6,368 nt of DNA from an uncultured Clostridia bacterium (GCA_947570515.1 CANOUM010000098.1:1-6368); one strand, 5' to 3'; positions 1 through 6,274 are shown, counted from the stretch's first letter. Notes: a model not told the origin generated them from the sequence alone. Numbers and translations are program-made.

Positions 1-25
1 ATACCATAATTTCAAAATTTTGCCT

Positions 26-45
26 TAAAATTATATATAATTTTA
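26..45. repeat. 20-bp perfect AT palindrome upstream of the first promoter
   Basis: Bases 26-45 read the same on both strands and consist only of A and T, ending directly against the -35 hexamer at 46. A shorter palindrome, CAAAATTTTG, lies at 13-22. The position fits an AT-rich UP-like element that would help RNA polymerase bind. It could equally be the end of a terminator-like structure belonging to an upstream gene outside the window. The composition is so biased that chance self-complementarity is possible. Confidence 0.4.
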
Positions 46-76
46 TTGACTTTGACGCAGCGTCAAGCAGTATAAT
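46..76 (+). promoter_or_regulatory. MerR-type promoter with 19-bp spacer
   Basis: The -35 box TTGACT (46-51) and a perfect -10 box TATAAT (71-76) are separated by 19 bp instead of the usual 17. The over-long spacer is the hallmark of promoters controlled by MerR-family activators, which untwist the DNA to realign the two boxes. The gene directly downstream encodes a MerR-family protein, so autoregulation is the natural reading. Transcription would start near 83, leaving a leader of about 20 nt before the ATG at 102. Confidence 0.85.
52..66. promoter_or_regulatory. Probable operator for the MerR-family regulator
   Basis: TTGACGC-A-GCGTCAA is a perfect inverted repeat of 7-bp arms around one central base. 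It lies inside the promoter spacer, with its centre at 59 close to the spacer centre at 61. MerR-family dimers bind dyads placed this way, so this is the likely binding site of the protein encoded from 102. A second TTGAC at 46-50 overlaps the -35 box and makes a short direct repeat with the left arm. Confidence 0.8.
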
Positions 77-90
77 ATGAGCATACAACG

Positions 91-96
91 AGGTGG
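91..96 (+). promoter_or_regulatory. Ribosome binding site that fixes the first gene's start
   Basis: AGGTGG, five bases before the ATG at 102, is a good Shine-Dalgarno sequence. A possible GTG start at 93 in the same frame lies inside this site and has no ribosome site of its own, so it is rejected. The protein beginning at 102 opens directly with the MerR helix-turn-helix, which agrees with that choice. Confidence 0.8.
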
Positions 97-101
97 ACGC
101 T

Positions 102-2822
102 ATGAATAATTTGATAAAAATCACAGAACTTACAAGAGATCTTAACATTTCTTCACGGACTTTGCGGTATTATGAGCAAGTAGGACTGATAAAAAGTGTT
201 CGTCCGAAGTTTGAAGCTTACCGATATTATGACGACGAAGCTATTGAACGGTTGCGCCAGATCATGATACTGAGAAAAATGCAGATACCTGTAAAGGACA
301 TTATAAAAATTTATGAAAGCGATGAGATTTCAAATGTTGTTGAGGTATTCTGCCGAAAGATTGAGGAGATAAACAAAGAGGTAACAGCTCTGTCAGAATT
401 AAAAAGCATAATAAACACATTTTTGCAAAGGATGGTTGCAAGCGGCATGAAATCTATTAATGCTATGCCTTTGCTTTATGAAGAAATGGAGAAGCAGTTT
501 ATGTTAATTGAAAACCAGCATTCAATTGAATATTCCGATCTTGACAATATCAACAAAAAACTTGAAAAATCAGTTGATATTGCTATTGTGTCTCTTTCCG
601 ATATGCGTGTTATATCTTCGTATCTCAAAAAAGATCACGGGGTTTCCGATGTAAGTGGTTTTTGGAAATATATGCAATCAGAAGGTGTTATGCCCGGTAA
701 ACCTGGAAATCATGAAATGTTTGAGTTTCAGACAAATGCAGGTGAAGTAGTAATACTTCATGTGGCAGATGATTATAAAAACAACAGCATATATTCGGAT
801 TATGTTTTCCCGGGGGGGCTGTATGCTTCTGTAAATGCTTATGCTGATGAAGATCTGCATCAAAAACTTCAGATGATTATCAAAAGCTTTGATGAGAATA
901 GCTTTTATCAGATTGATTATACGAATGACGGTAATCTACGACACCCGGTACTGATTGAAGAACTTATATCGCCCGATGATAAACGCAATCTTCTGTGTAT
1001 TTATGTGCCTGTAGAGAAGCGAATTGCTAATTATGAGCTGTTTGACGAACCCAAAGAAATACCATTCGAAGCCATTTCACTTGCTGAAATTGAGGAAAGT
1101 AATCCTATTCTTTGGAATAAAGACATACCGCTTGATGAGATTACGCCTGTAAACGGACCTCATTATCTTATACTGGACAGCGGCGAGGCTTCATATGTAG
1201 GATGGATACGAACTCGTGTACTGAGTACTAATGTTTCTGTAAAACTTCCATACCGTGTTGATATGGATGTAAAAATTATGGATGACGGAAAATTTGGTTA
1301 TGGGACTGATGAAGGAAGTATAATTATATACCGTGGCGACAACCAGACATATATGTCAATGTCCGGTGAATGTTTCGGCATCAATACAGAAAATCATGCT
1401 GCGGACAGTTTGAATAGTCCTGTGAGACACGAAGCAATAGAGTTCAGACAACCGATTTTTCTCAATCATTATAAAATTCCCGGTCGCGGCAGTATCAAAT
1501 ACAATGAATATAATCACCTCACATGGATTATCGGTGAAAATCATCTTGCAGTTATAATTAACGGAGAAATACGGTACTGCGGAACTAATTTTCCGTATAT
1601 GTCACTTGATCTCGGAAGGGATGAACCGAAGAATATTTATATAGGTTCCAATGGTCAGGCGATGAAATATTTCAAATCAATTTCCGTATCTCAGCTTGAA
1701 TACAATCAAAAAAATATATTAAAAAATAAGGAACTTTTTATGATTACAAAGCAGAGCAACAACATTATTTCCAATATCCATCGACTTGTTACAGATGAAT
1801 ACGGCGAAAACTTTTGGTTTAACGGTTGTACCAAATATGTTATGGAATGTTTGGGTGAAACTGATTATGATTATCTTTTCTTTGCCGGTATCAGCGGGGA
1901 TCAGTTTACACAGTATTATCCTAAACACGACTATATGGGGGTTAGCTTTAGTTCATGCATGCTTTCATGTAACAGTAATAGTTATTTGCGTGATTCAGGA
2001 GACTGCTTTGAGTTTTGTGAAGGTGAAAGCGGGTATACGGAGCGTATTTTTGAAATGTGCGGCTATTCCAGTACTTTTGTCAGCAGCAGAATGTTGACAA
2101 AAAACACCGAGATGTATTTGAATACCTTAATGTCTTATATTGACAAAGGTGTTCCTGTAATCTTTTGGGGGTTAGGCGAGCCGTCTATTGGTGTTTTTGT
2201 CGGATATGAGGAGTATGGAAAAAGGCTTCTGTATATCACCGGAAATAATGATAAGCCGGAAAGCATTGATTTGGAAACAGCTCTTGAAATTCCCGATTCG
2301 AGCTGGAGCGAAAAATTCGGCTGGATATTTGTAGGCGAAAAGAAGGAAAACAAAGAACTTGCAGATATATACCGCAAGGCGATCATTGATCTGCCAAAGC
2401 TTCTCGTCACAGAGACACCTGAGTTTTTCTTAGGCGCAGATGCGTTCAGAGCATGGGCAAATGATGTTGAAAACGGGAAATTTGACTCTGTAAAACCGGA
2501 GGAGTTTGATCCGTGGTTTTATTATTCCACATACATTTGCGCTTTGGCTACTATCGGCAGCTGCTGCCATGGATTCCTTGACAGAGCGCGCCGATTAAAT
2601 CCTGATATGACATTTTTAGAAGATGTAAGCCAACTGTATCATGATTATGAGGATTTGTGGAACAATCTTGAAGCACTCGGCGGCGGATTTAATGTGACTC
2701 TGGGGGCTTTGCAGGATAAAGAGCGCAGAGAAAAAATTGCCGCGAAGCTGCGTGATTTCGCCGATGTAACTGATGAAATCGTTAAAGTTCTTAATGAAGG
2801 TGTAAAGAATCTGAAGGTATAA
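102..2822 (+). CDS. MerR-family regulator fused to GyrI-like, lectin-like and BtrH/DUF4872-like domains
   Basis: This 906-residue cytosolic protein has no signal peptide or membrane segment. Residues about 4-72 are a typical MerR winged helix (core SSRTLRYYEQVGLI, then YRYYDDEAIERL), followed by a helical coiled-coil linker (about 80-115). Residues about 157-307 resemble the GyrI-like/SOUL effector-binding domain common in MerR and AraC regulators. Residues about 330-535 look like a concanavalin/lectin-type beta-sandwich (YNHLTWIIGENHLAVIINGE, then IYIGSNGQ). Residues about 555-906 resemble butirosin BtrH N-terminal plus DUF4872 proteins, a papain-like fold, with candidate nucleophile Cys576 in FNGCTKYVMECLG and a GVPVIFWG...GVFVGY strand pair; the helical tail from about 754 contains FLGADAFRAW. 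No His precedes the GY motif, so catalysis is doubtful. Ordinary MerR proteins have 110-300 residues. The MerR assignment is firm; the lectin-like and BtrH-like calls come from remembered motif patterns and are less certain. It probably regulates its own promoter and the downstream glycosylase-like gene in response to an unknown ligand. Confidence 0.85.
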   Translation: MNNLIKITELTRDLNISSRTLRYYEQVGLIKSVRPKFEAYRYYDDEAIERLRQIMILRKMQIPVKDIIKIYESDEISNVVEVFCRKIEEINKEVTALSELKSIINTFLQRMVASGMKSINAMPLLYEEMEKQFMLIENQHSIEYSDLDNINKKLEKSVDIAIVSLSDMRVISSYLKKDHGVSDVSGFWKYMQSEGVMPGKPGNHEMFEFQTNAGEVVILHVADDYKNNSIYSDYVFPGGLYASVNAYADEDLHQKLQMIIKSFDENSFYQIDYTNDGNLRHPVLIEELISPDDKRNLLCIYVPVEKRIANYELFDEPKEIPFEAISLAEIEESNPILWNKDIPLDEITPVNGPHYLILDSGEASYVGWIRTRVLSTNVSVKLPYRVDMDVKIMDDGKFGYGTDEGSIIIYRGDNQTYMSMSGECFGINTENHAADSLNSPVRHEAIEFRQPIFLNHYKIPGRGSIKYNEYNHLTWIIGENHLAVIINGEIRYCGTNFPYMSLDLGRDEPKNIYIGSNGQAMKYFKSISVSQLEYNQKNILKNKELFMITKQSNNIISNIHRLVTDEYGENFWFNGCTKYVMECLGETDYDYLFFAGISGDQFTQYYPKHDYMGVSFSSCMLSCNSNSYLRDSGDCFEFCEGESGYTERIFEMCGYSSTFVSSRMLTKNTEMYLNTLMSYIDKGVPVIFWGLGEPSIGVFVGYEEYGKRLLYITGNNDKPESIDLETALEIPDSSWSEKFGWIFVGEKKENKELADIYRKAIIDLPKLLVTETPEFFLGADAFRAWANDVENGKFDSVKPEEFDPWFYYSTYICALATIGSCCHGFLDRARRLNPDMTFLEDVSQLYHDYEDLWNNLEALGGGFNVTLGALQDKERREKIAAKLRDFADVTDEIVKVLNEGVKNLKV

Positions 2823-2880
2823 ATGACATTTTAAATATACAATTGTTGATTAAGCTGAAAAACGGCAGACGGAGGTTAAT
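2823..2880 (+). other. Short intergenic spacer with strong ribosome site
   Basis: The 58 bp between the regulator and the glycosylase-like gene hold no hairpin with a T-tract and no convincing -35/-10 pair. They end with GGAGG at 2871-2875, five bases before the ATG at 2881. This supports cotranscription of the two genes from the promoter at 46-76. Confidence 0.6.
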
Positions 2881-3705
2881 ATGTTAGAATATCCTGAAAT
2901 GTATACGATCGCACAGCAGATGAAGAAATGTATTATAGGTAAGACGATTCAAAGCGGCGAATTGCACAAGGACAACAATAATCTTTTTATGAGCACTGAT
3001 GATGCAGATAAATATAAACTTCTTTATGACGGCACAATAACAGATGTTGATTTTTATGCGCCGGATATATTTATCCGTCTTGATAACGGATATGGAATTC
3101 TGATTTGTCAGTGCGGAGGAAAATTTCTGTATTATCAAGATATAGCAAAAATTCCTGACAATCATACAATTCATTTTGCTTTTACTAACGGTACGGGTCT
3201 TTCATACACTATGAAGTTATGGTCTTTAGGTATCTTCGCTATTAAGCATGAGGACTGGGATCAACGAAAGAAAGCGAATGCGGAAAGGCAGTTTCAGCCC
3301 TTGAATGGTACGGAGAAGGAATTTATAGATTTTATAAGAAAAGTTTCAATTGAAGATCCGCTTGCTTCAAAAATATTTTTGGCAAAATACGTGGCAGGAG
3401 TTATGAGCTCGTGTGCAGGTGCTATATTGCTGAGAGCTTGTGTTCATCCATCCAAGAAAATTGATGTTTTAACAGAAGAAGAACAGCATAGAATTTACAC
3501 AGCTATGCAAAGCCTGCTCAGTGAAGCGTGTGAAAAAGGCGGGCGAAGCTCTGAAACAGATCTTTTCGGGGTTAAAGGCGGTTGTACTACTGTAACAGAG
3601 CGCAAAGATATCGGTAAACCATGCCCTAACTGCGGAAACATACTTCAGAAGATTTCTGTTGGCGGTATTATGGCGTATTGCCCGGAATGTCAGAAAAACA
3701 AATAA
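2881..3705 (+). CDS. Divergent Fpg/Nei (endonuclease VIII-like) family protein lacking canonical catalytic residues
   Basis: The protein has 274 residues, normal for the formamidopyrimidine-DNA glycosylase/endonuclease VIII family. It opens MLEYPEMYTIAQQMKKCIIGK, matching the family's MPELPEVETI pattern with Glu3 kept but the Pro2 nucleophile replaced by Leu. Residues about 1-115 form the N-terminal beta-sandwich. About 140-225 is the helix-two-turn-helix region, where the usual GIGN is GVMS (173-176) before the conserved-looking LLRACVHP. The C-terminal zinc finger is intact: Cys248, Cys251, Cys267 and Cys270 (C-x2-C-x15-C-x2-C), but the usual hairpin arginine is missing (SVGGIMAYC). Similar Pro2-less relatives, as I recall, occur in Firmicutes and are often annotated endonuclease VIII. 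It probably binds DNA or a modified nucleobase-like ligand; glycosylase/lyase activity by the standard mechanism is unlikely. It seems to be the second gene of the regulator's operon, which suggests a partner role rather than housekeeping repair. Family membership is confident; the function is not known. Confidence 0.82.
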   Translation: MLEYPEMYTIAQQMKKCIIGKTIQSGELHKDNNNLFMSTDDADKYKLLYDGTITDVDFYAPDIFIRLDNGYGILICQCGGKFLYYQDIAKIPDNHTIHFAFTNGTGLSYTMKLWSLGIFAIKHEDWDQRKKANAERQFQPLNGTEKEFIDFIRKVSIEDPLASKIFLAKYVAGVMSSCAGAILLRACVHPSKKIDVLTEEEQHRIYTAMQSLLSEACEKGGRSSETDLFGVKGGCTTVTERKDIGKPCPNCGNILQKISVGGIMAYCPECQKNK

Positions 3706-3767
3706 GAACTTACATATACGCAATGAAACGACTGCATACACATGATCGTCCAACCCGCACAAAGAAC

Positions 3768-3796
3768 TTGACACACTATTTTCCTCTACGTATAAT
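3768..3796 (+). promoter_or_regulatory. Perfect-consensus sigma-A promoter for the GH2 gene
   Basis: TTGACA (3768-3773) and TATAAT (3791-3796) are both perfect consensus boxes separated by exactly 17 bp. Transcription would begin near 3803, giving a leader of roughly 38 nt. No clear operator dyad or catabolite-repression (cre) site overlaps it, so from the sequence alone it looks strong and possibly constitutive. The ribosome site AAGGAG at 3828-3833 lies seven bases before the ATG at 3841. Confidence 0.88.
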
Positions 3797-3840
3797 CACT
3801 GTATCTGGCACAGAAACCTATAATAAAAAGGAGAAAAACC

Positions 3841-5598
3841 ATGAATATTCCTCGCTCCGAACATCCCAAGCCGCAATTTCGCCGTGACAGCTGGCAAAAC
3901 CTGAATGGCGTCTGGCAATTTGAAATTGACAATGGCCGCAGCGGCCTTGCACGTGGTCTGGCAAACAGTACCCCGCCGCTGGCTCAGCAGATTCTCGTGC
4001 CTTTCTGTCCGGAGAGCAAGCTTTCCGGTCTGGCACACACCGACTTCATGTATGGTCTCTGGTACAAACGCAGCATCCAAATCAGCGCCGAGCAGCTGCA
4101 GGGACGCATTCGTCTTCACTTTGGCGCGGTTGATTATTGCTGCACCGTCTATGTCAATGGACAAAAGGCTGGCACGCATACCGGCGGCTATACCTCCTTC
4201 TATTTTGATATTACTGCTCTTGTAAAAGAAGGCGAAAATACACTTGCGGTGTTTGCTGAGGATGACACCCGCGATCCCATGATCCCTCGGGGCAAACAAA
4301 GCGAAGAATACTTTTCTCATGACTGCGACTACACGCGCACCACTGGCATCTGGCAAACGGTATGGCTTGAATTCTTGCCAATTACACATCTGGACAGTTT
4401 TCGCATCTACCCCGATGCCGCCACAGGCAAAGTGACCATCATCGCTCAGCTTTGCGGCGCTGCCGCTCTGACCGTAAAAGCGCTGTATGAGGGACGCACC
4501 GTCGGAGAGATCACAAGTGTCTGTAGCGGTGGCTCTCAAACGCTCTGTCTGCCCCTCAGCGAGCGGCATTTGTGGGAGGTTGGCTGCGGGCGACTGTATG
4601 ATTTGGAGCTGACCTATGGCGATGACAAGGTATACAGCTACTTCGGCCTGCGCTCGGTAGAGCTTGACGATCGCGTATGCCGCATCAATGGCCGCCCTGT
4701 ATTTCAGCGGCTGATTTTGGATCAGGGATTCTACCCGGATGGCATCTACACGGCGCCTTCGGATGCAGAGCTGATCGCTGATATCGAACGTGCAATGGCG
4801 ATGGGCTTTAATGGTGCCCGTCTGCACGAAAAAGTATTTGAAGAGCGCTTCCTATACCACGCCGACCGCCTTGGCTACATGGTGTGGGGCGAGTACCCCA
4901 ATTGGGGGCTGCAGCACACGCGACCGGAAGCAATCTATGCATTTTTACCGGATTGGCTGGAAGAGCTTGAACGTGATTTTAACCATCCGGCCATCGTTGG
5001 ATGGTGTCCCTTCAACGAAACCTGGGATTTGAATGCGCATCCGCAGTATGATCCTCTCCTGCGCCTTGTATACCGCACCACTAAAACGGCGGATCCCACG
5101 CGGCCCTGCATCGATACGAGCGGCAACTATCATGTAGAGACGGATATCTTTGATCTGCATGATTACCGGCAGAAGCCGGAAGTGTTTGCTGACCGCTACC
5201 CTAAGGATGGGCCTATCACAATTCGATTTGCAGAGCGTCAGACCTACGGCGGCGAACCGATCATGATCAGCGAATACGGCGGCATTGGCTACAGCCCTGC
5301 TAAGGAAGATGACCTCACCAATCGCGATGATCTTGTAAACGAGAACGGTCCTGTAAATGAAGCTTGGAGCTATGGCAATGCAGCCGCTACCGAAAGAGAG
5401 TTTATCGCGCGCTTTAAGGGACTCACTGACGTGCTGCTGGATCACCCTCATATCATGGGGCTGTGCTATACGCAGCTGACGGACGTAGAACAAGAACAGA
5501 ATGGGCTGTATACCTATGACCGGCGGCCCAAGGTAAATCCGGCAATCATCCATGATATCATGGCACGTCAGGCGGCGATTGAAAAGTCATTTGAGTGA
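3841..5598 (+). CDS. Glycoside hydrolase family 2 beta-glycosidase (beta-galactosidase-like)
   Basis: This 585-residue enzyme lacks a signal peptide and is probably cytosolic, hydrolysing short beta-linked oligosaccharides or glycosides taken up by the cell. It has the GH2 order: an N-terminal sugar-binding jelly roll (about 10-180; WQNLNGVWQF, then VYVNGQKAGTHTGGYTSFYFDIT), an Ig-like domain (about 182-270, ending YFGLRSVEL), and a TIM barrel (about 276-580). The predicted acid/base is Glu393 in GWCPFNETWD and the nucleophile is Glu478 in IMISEYGG. GFNGARLHEKVFEERFLYHAD matches the usual barrel entry motif. The N-x-K glucuronate-recognition motif of beta-glucuronidases is replaced by E-x-N just before GLYTYDRRPK (about 552-564), which argues against a glucuronidase; galactosidase or another specificity remains open. 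The gene has its own consensus promoter and a terminator and is much more GC-rich than its neighbours, with CGC/CGT arginine and GGC glycine codons common. It is intact; neither a transporter nor a sugar regulator is adjacent. Confidence 0.93.
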   Translation: MNIPRSEHPKPQFRRDSWQNLNGVWQFEIDNGRSGLARGLANSTPPLAQQILVPFCPESKLSGLAHTDFMYGLWYKRSIQISAEQLQGRIRLHFGAVDYCCTVYVNGQKAGTHTGGYTSFYFDITALVKEGENTLAVFAEDDTRDPMIPRGKQSEEYFSHDCDYTRTTGIWQTVWLEFLPITHLDSFRIYPDAATGKVTIIAQLCGAAALTVKALYEGRTVGEITSVCSGGSQTLCLPLSERHLWEVGCGRLYDLELTYGDDKVYSYFGLRSVELDDRVCRINGRPVFQRLILDQGFYPDGIYTAPSDAELIADIERAMAMGFNGARLHEKVFEERFLYHADRLGYMVWGEYPNWGLQHTRPEAIYAFLPDWLEELERDFNHPAIVGWCPFNETWDLNAHPQYDPLLRLVYRTTKTADPTRPCIDTSGNYHVETDIFDLHDYRQKPEVFADRYPKDGPITIRFAERQTYGGEPIMISEYGGIGYSPAKEDDLTNRDDLVNENGPVNEAWSYGNAAATEREFIARFKGLTDVLLDHPHIMGLCYTQLTDVEQEQNGLYTYDRRPKVNPAIIHDIMARQAAIEKSFE

Positions 5599-5610
5599 TA
5601 AGAAACATGG

Positions 5611-5643
5611 GGCGTGGCAGTTAGCTGCTGCGCCTTAAATTTT
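5611..5643 (+). terminator. Probable intrinsic terminator after the GH2 gene
   Basis: Arms GGCGTGGCAG (5611-5620) and CTGCTGCGCC (5625-5634) form a 10-bp stem with two G-U wobbles around a TTAG loop. The tail is TTAAATTTT. The T-tract is interrupted by three A's, so termination may be partial. The hairpin begins 12 bp after the stop codon at 5598, which is the usual place. An alternative in-frame ATG for the next gene at 5614 falls inside this stem and is therefore unlikely to be used. Confidence 0.65.
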
Positions 5644-5656
5644 CCAGGGAAAATAA

Positions 5657-5663
5657 AAGGTGA
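5657..5663 (+). promoter_or_regulatory. Ribosome binding site of the acetyltransferase gene
   Basis: AAGGTGA lies seven bases before the ATG at 5671 and selects that start over the in-frame ATG at 5614. No convincing promoter is visible between the terminator and this site. The gene may depend on read-through of the imperfect terminator or on a weak promoter I cannot recognise. Confidence 0.6.
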
Positions 5664-5670
5664 AAGTGAT

Positions 5671-6213
5671 ATGGAGAACCAAAAAATCATTGCAGAAACC
5701 GAAAGACTGATTTTAAGAAGATACAAGCAAGAAGATTTACAGGACTTATTTGAATATTTGTCGGATAAGGAAGTTGTGAAATTTGAACCGTATAAGCCTA
5801 TGACTTTTCATGAAGCAAAAGAAAATCTTGAATGGCGCATGGAAACAGATGAAATGATTGCTGTTGAGTTGAAAGATTCCCATAAAATGATTGGAAATGT
5901 ATATCTGGGAAAGCGTGACTTTGAAGCATTGGAAATAGGCTATGTATTTAATCGAAAGTTTTGGGGCCGCGGATATGCTGCCGAAAGCTGCAGATTTTTA
6001 ATCCAGCAAGCATTTTCTAATGGCACGCATAGGATATATGCAGAGTGTGATCCCTGTAATCAGAGTTCATGGAAATTGCTTGAAACATTAGGATTTCAGC
6101 GTGAAGCTCATTTAAGAAAGAATATATATTTCTGGAAAGATGAAAATGGAAAAGCGATTTGGAAGGATACATATGTATATTCCAAATTAAATGTCAGCGA
6201 ATCAGGAGATTAG
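5671..6213 (+). CDS. GNAT family N-acetyltransferase (RimJ/RimL-like)
   Basis: The 180-residue protein has the normal length for single-domain GNAT enzymes of the RimJ/RimL type, which move an acetyl group from acetyl-CoA to an amine on a protein terminus, antibiotic or small metabolite. The N-terminus ETERLILRRYKQEDL is typical of this subgroup. The acetyl-CoA pyrophosphate-binding loop is R95-K-F-W-G-R-G-Y-A103, preceded by LEIGYVF on the central strand. Motif B follows as CDPCNQSSWKLLETLGF (126-142), with Asn130 and Ser133 in the usual positions, and the end DTYVYSKL closes the fold. The start at 5671 is chosen for its ribosome site and because the longer version adds 19 unrelated residues encoded partly by the terminator hairpin. 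The gene is AT-rich like the first two genes and unlike the GH2 gene. Its substrate cannot be told from sequence. A ribosome site near its 3' end (6204-6208) suggests another gene once followed closely. Confidence 0.9.
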   Translation: MENQKIIAETERLILRRYKQEDLQDLFEYLSDKEVVKFEPYKPMTFHEAKENLEWRMETDEMIAVELKDSHKMIGNVYLGKRDFEALEIGYVFNRKFWGRGYAAESCRFLIQQAFSNGTHRIYAECDPCNQSSWKLLETLGFQREAHLRKNIYFWKDENGKAIWKDTYVYSKLNVSESGD

Positions 6214-6217
6214 AAGA

Positions 6218-6274
6218 ATGTTTAACGAAATATCATTTCCAAATCATGAATATGAAACCACAAGTTCGCTGTAA
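6218..6274 (+). pseudogene. Possible gene start cut off by the hairpin repeat cluster
   Basis: An AGGAG site (6204-6208), overlapping the end of the acetyltransferase gene, is followed nine bases later by an ATG at 6218. It opens an 18-codon frame (MFNEISFPNHEYETTSSL) that stops at 6272-6274. The stop lies inside the first perfect hairpin, and the last few codons are already hairpin sequence. This is what would be expected if a palindromic element had landed in the 5' end of a gene. The peptide is too short for me to recognise a family, and a chance ribosome-site-like sequence is a real alternative. Confidence 0.3.

Noticed and set aside
93..101. GTG start three codons upstream for the regulator
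   Set aside because: The GTG is part of the AGGTGG ribosome site that serves the ATG at 102.
1786..2097. 103-codon open frame in another + frame inside the regulator gene
   Set aside because: It overlaps the BtrH-like module of a clearly coding long frame and has no recognisable domain.
3702..3708. ATAAGAA repeated at 3702, 5598 and 6284, as possible cassette-flanking target duplication
   Set aside because: Seven AT-rich bases recurring after stop codons are expected by chance, and the surrounding bases do not match.
3724..3738. Possible catabolite-repression (cre) site before the GH2 promoter
   Set aside because: The TGAAACG run has the wrong spacing to the CG core and no symmetric right half.
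3819..3824. Second TATAAT upstream of the GH2 start
   Set aside because: There is no acceptable -35 box 16-19 bp upstream, and the sequence sits just before the ribosome site.
3796..4827. 343-codon open frame on the - strand
   Set aside because: It lies opposite the GH2 gene, shows no recognisable domain, and is explained by the codon bias of the GC-rich coding strand.
4945..5553. 202-codon open frame on the - strand
   Set aside because: It is antisense to the GH2 catalytic barrel, which has clear motifs and active-site residues; the reverse translation has no family features.
5614..5670. 19-residue N-terminal extension of the acetyltransferase
   Set aside because: It begins within the terminator stem, has no ribosome site, and adds residues that do not belong to the GNAT fold.
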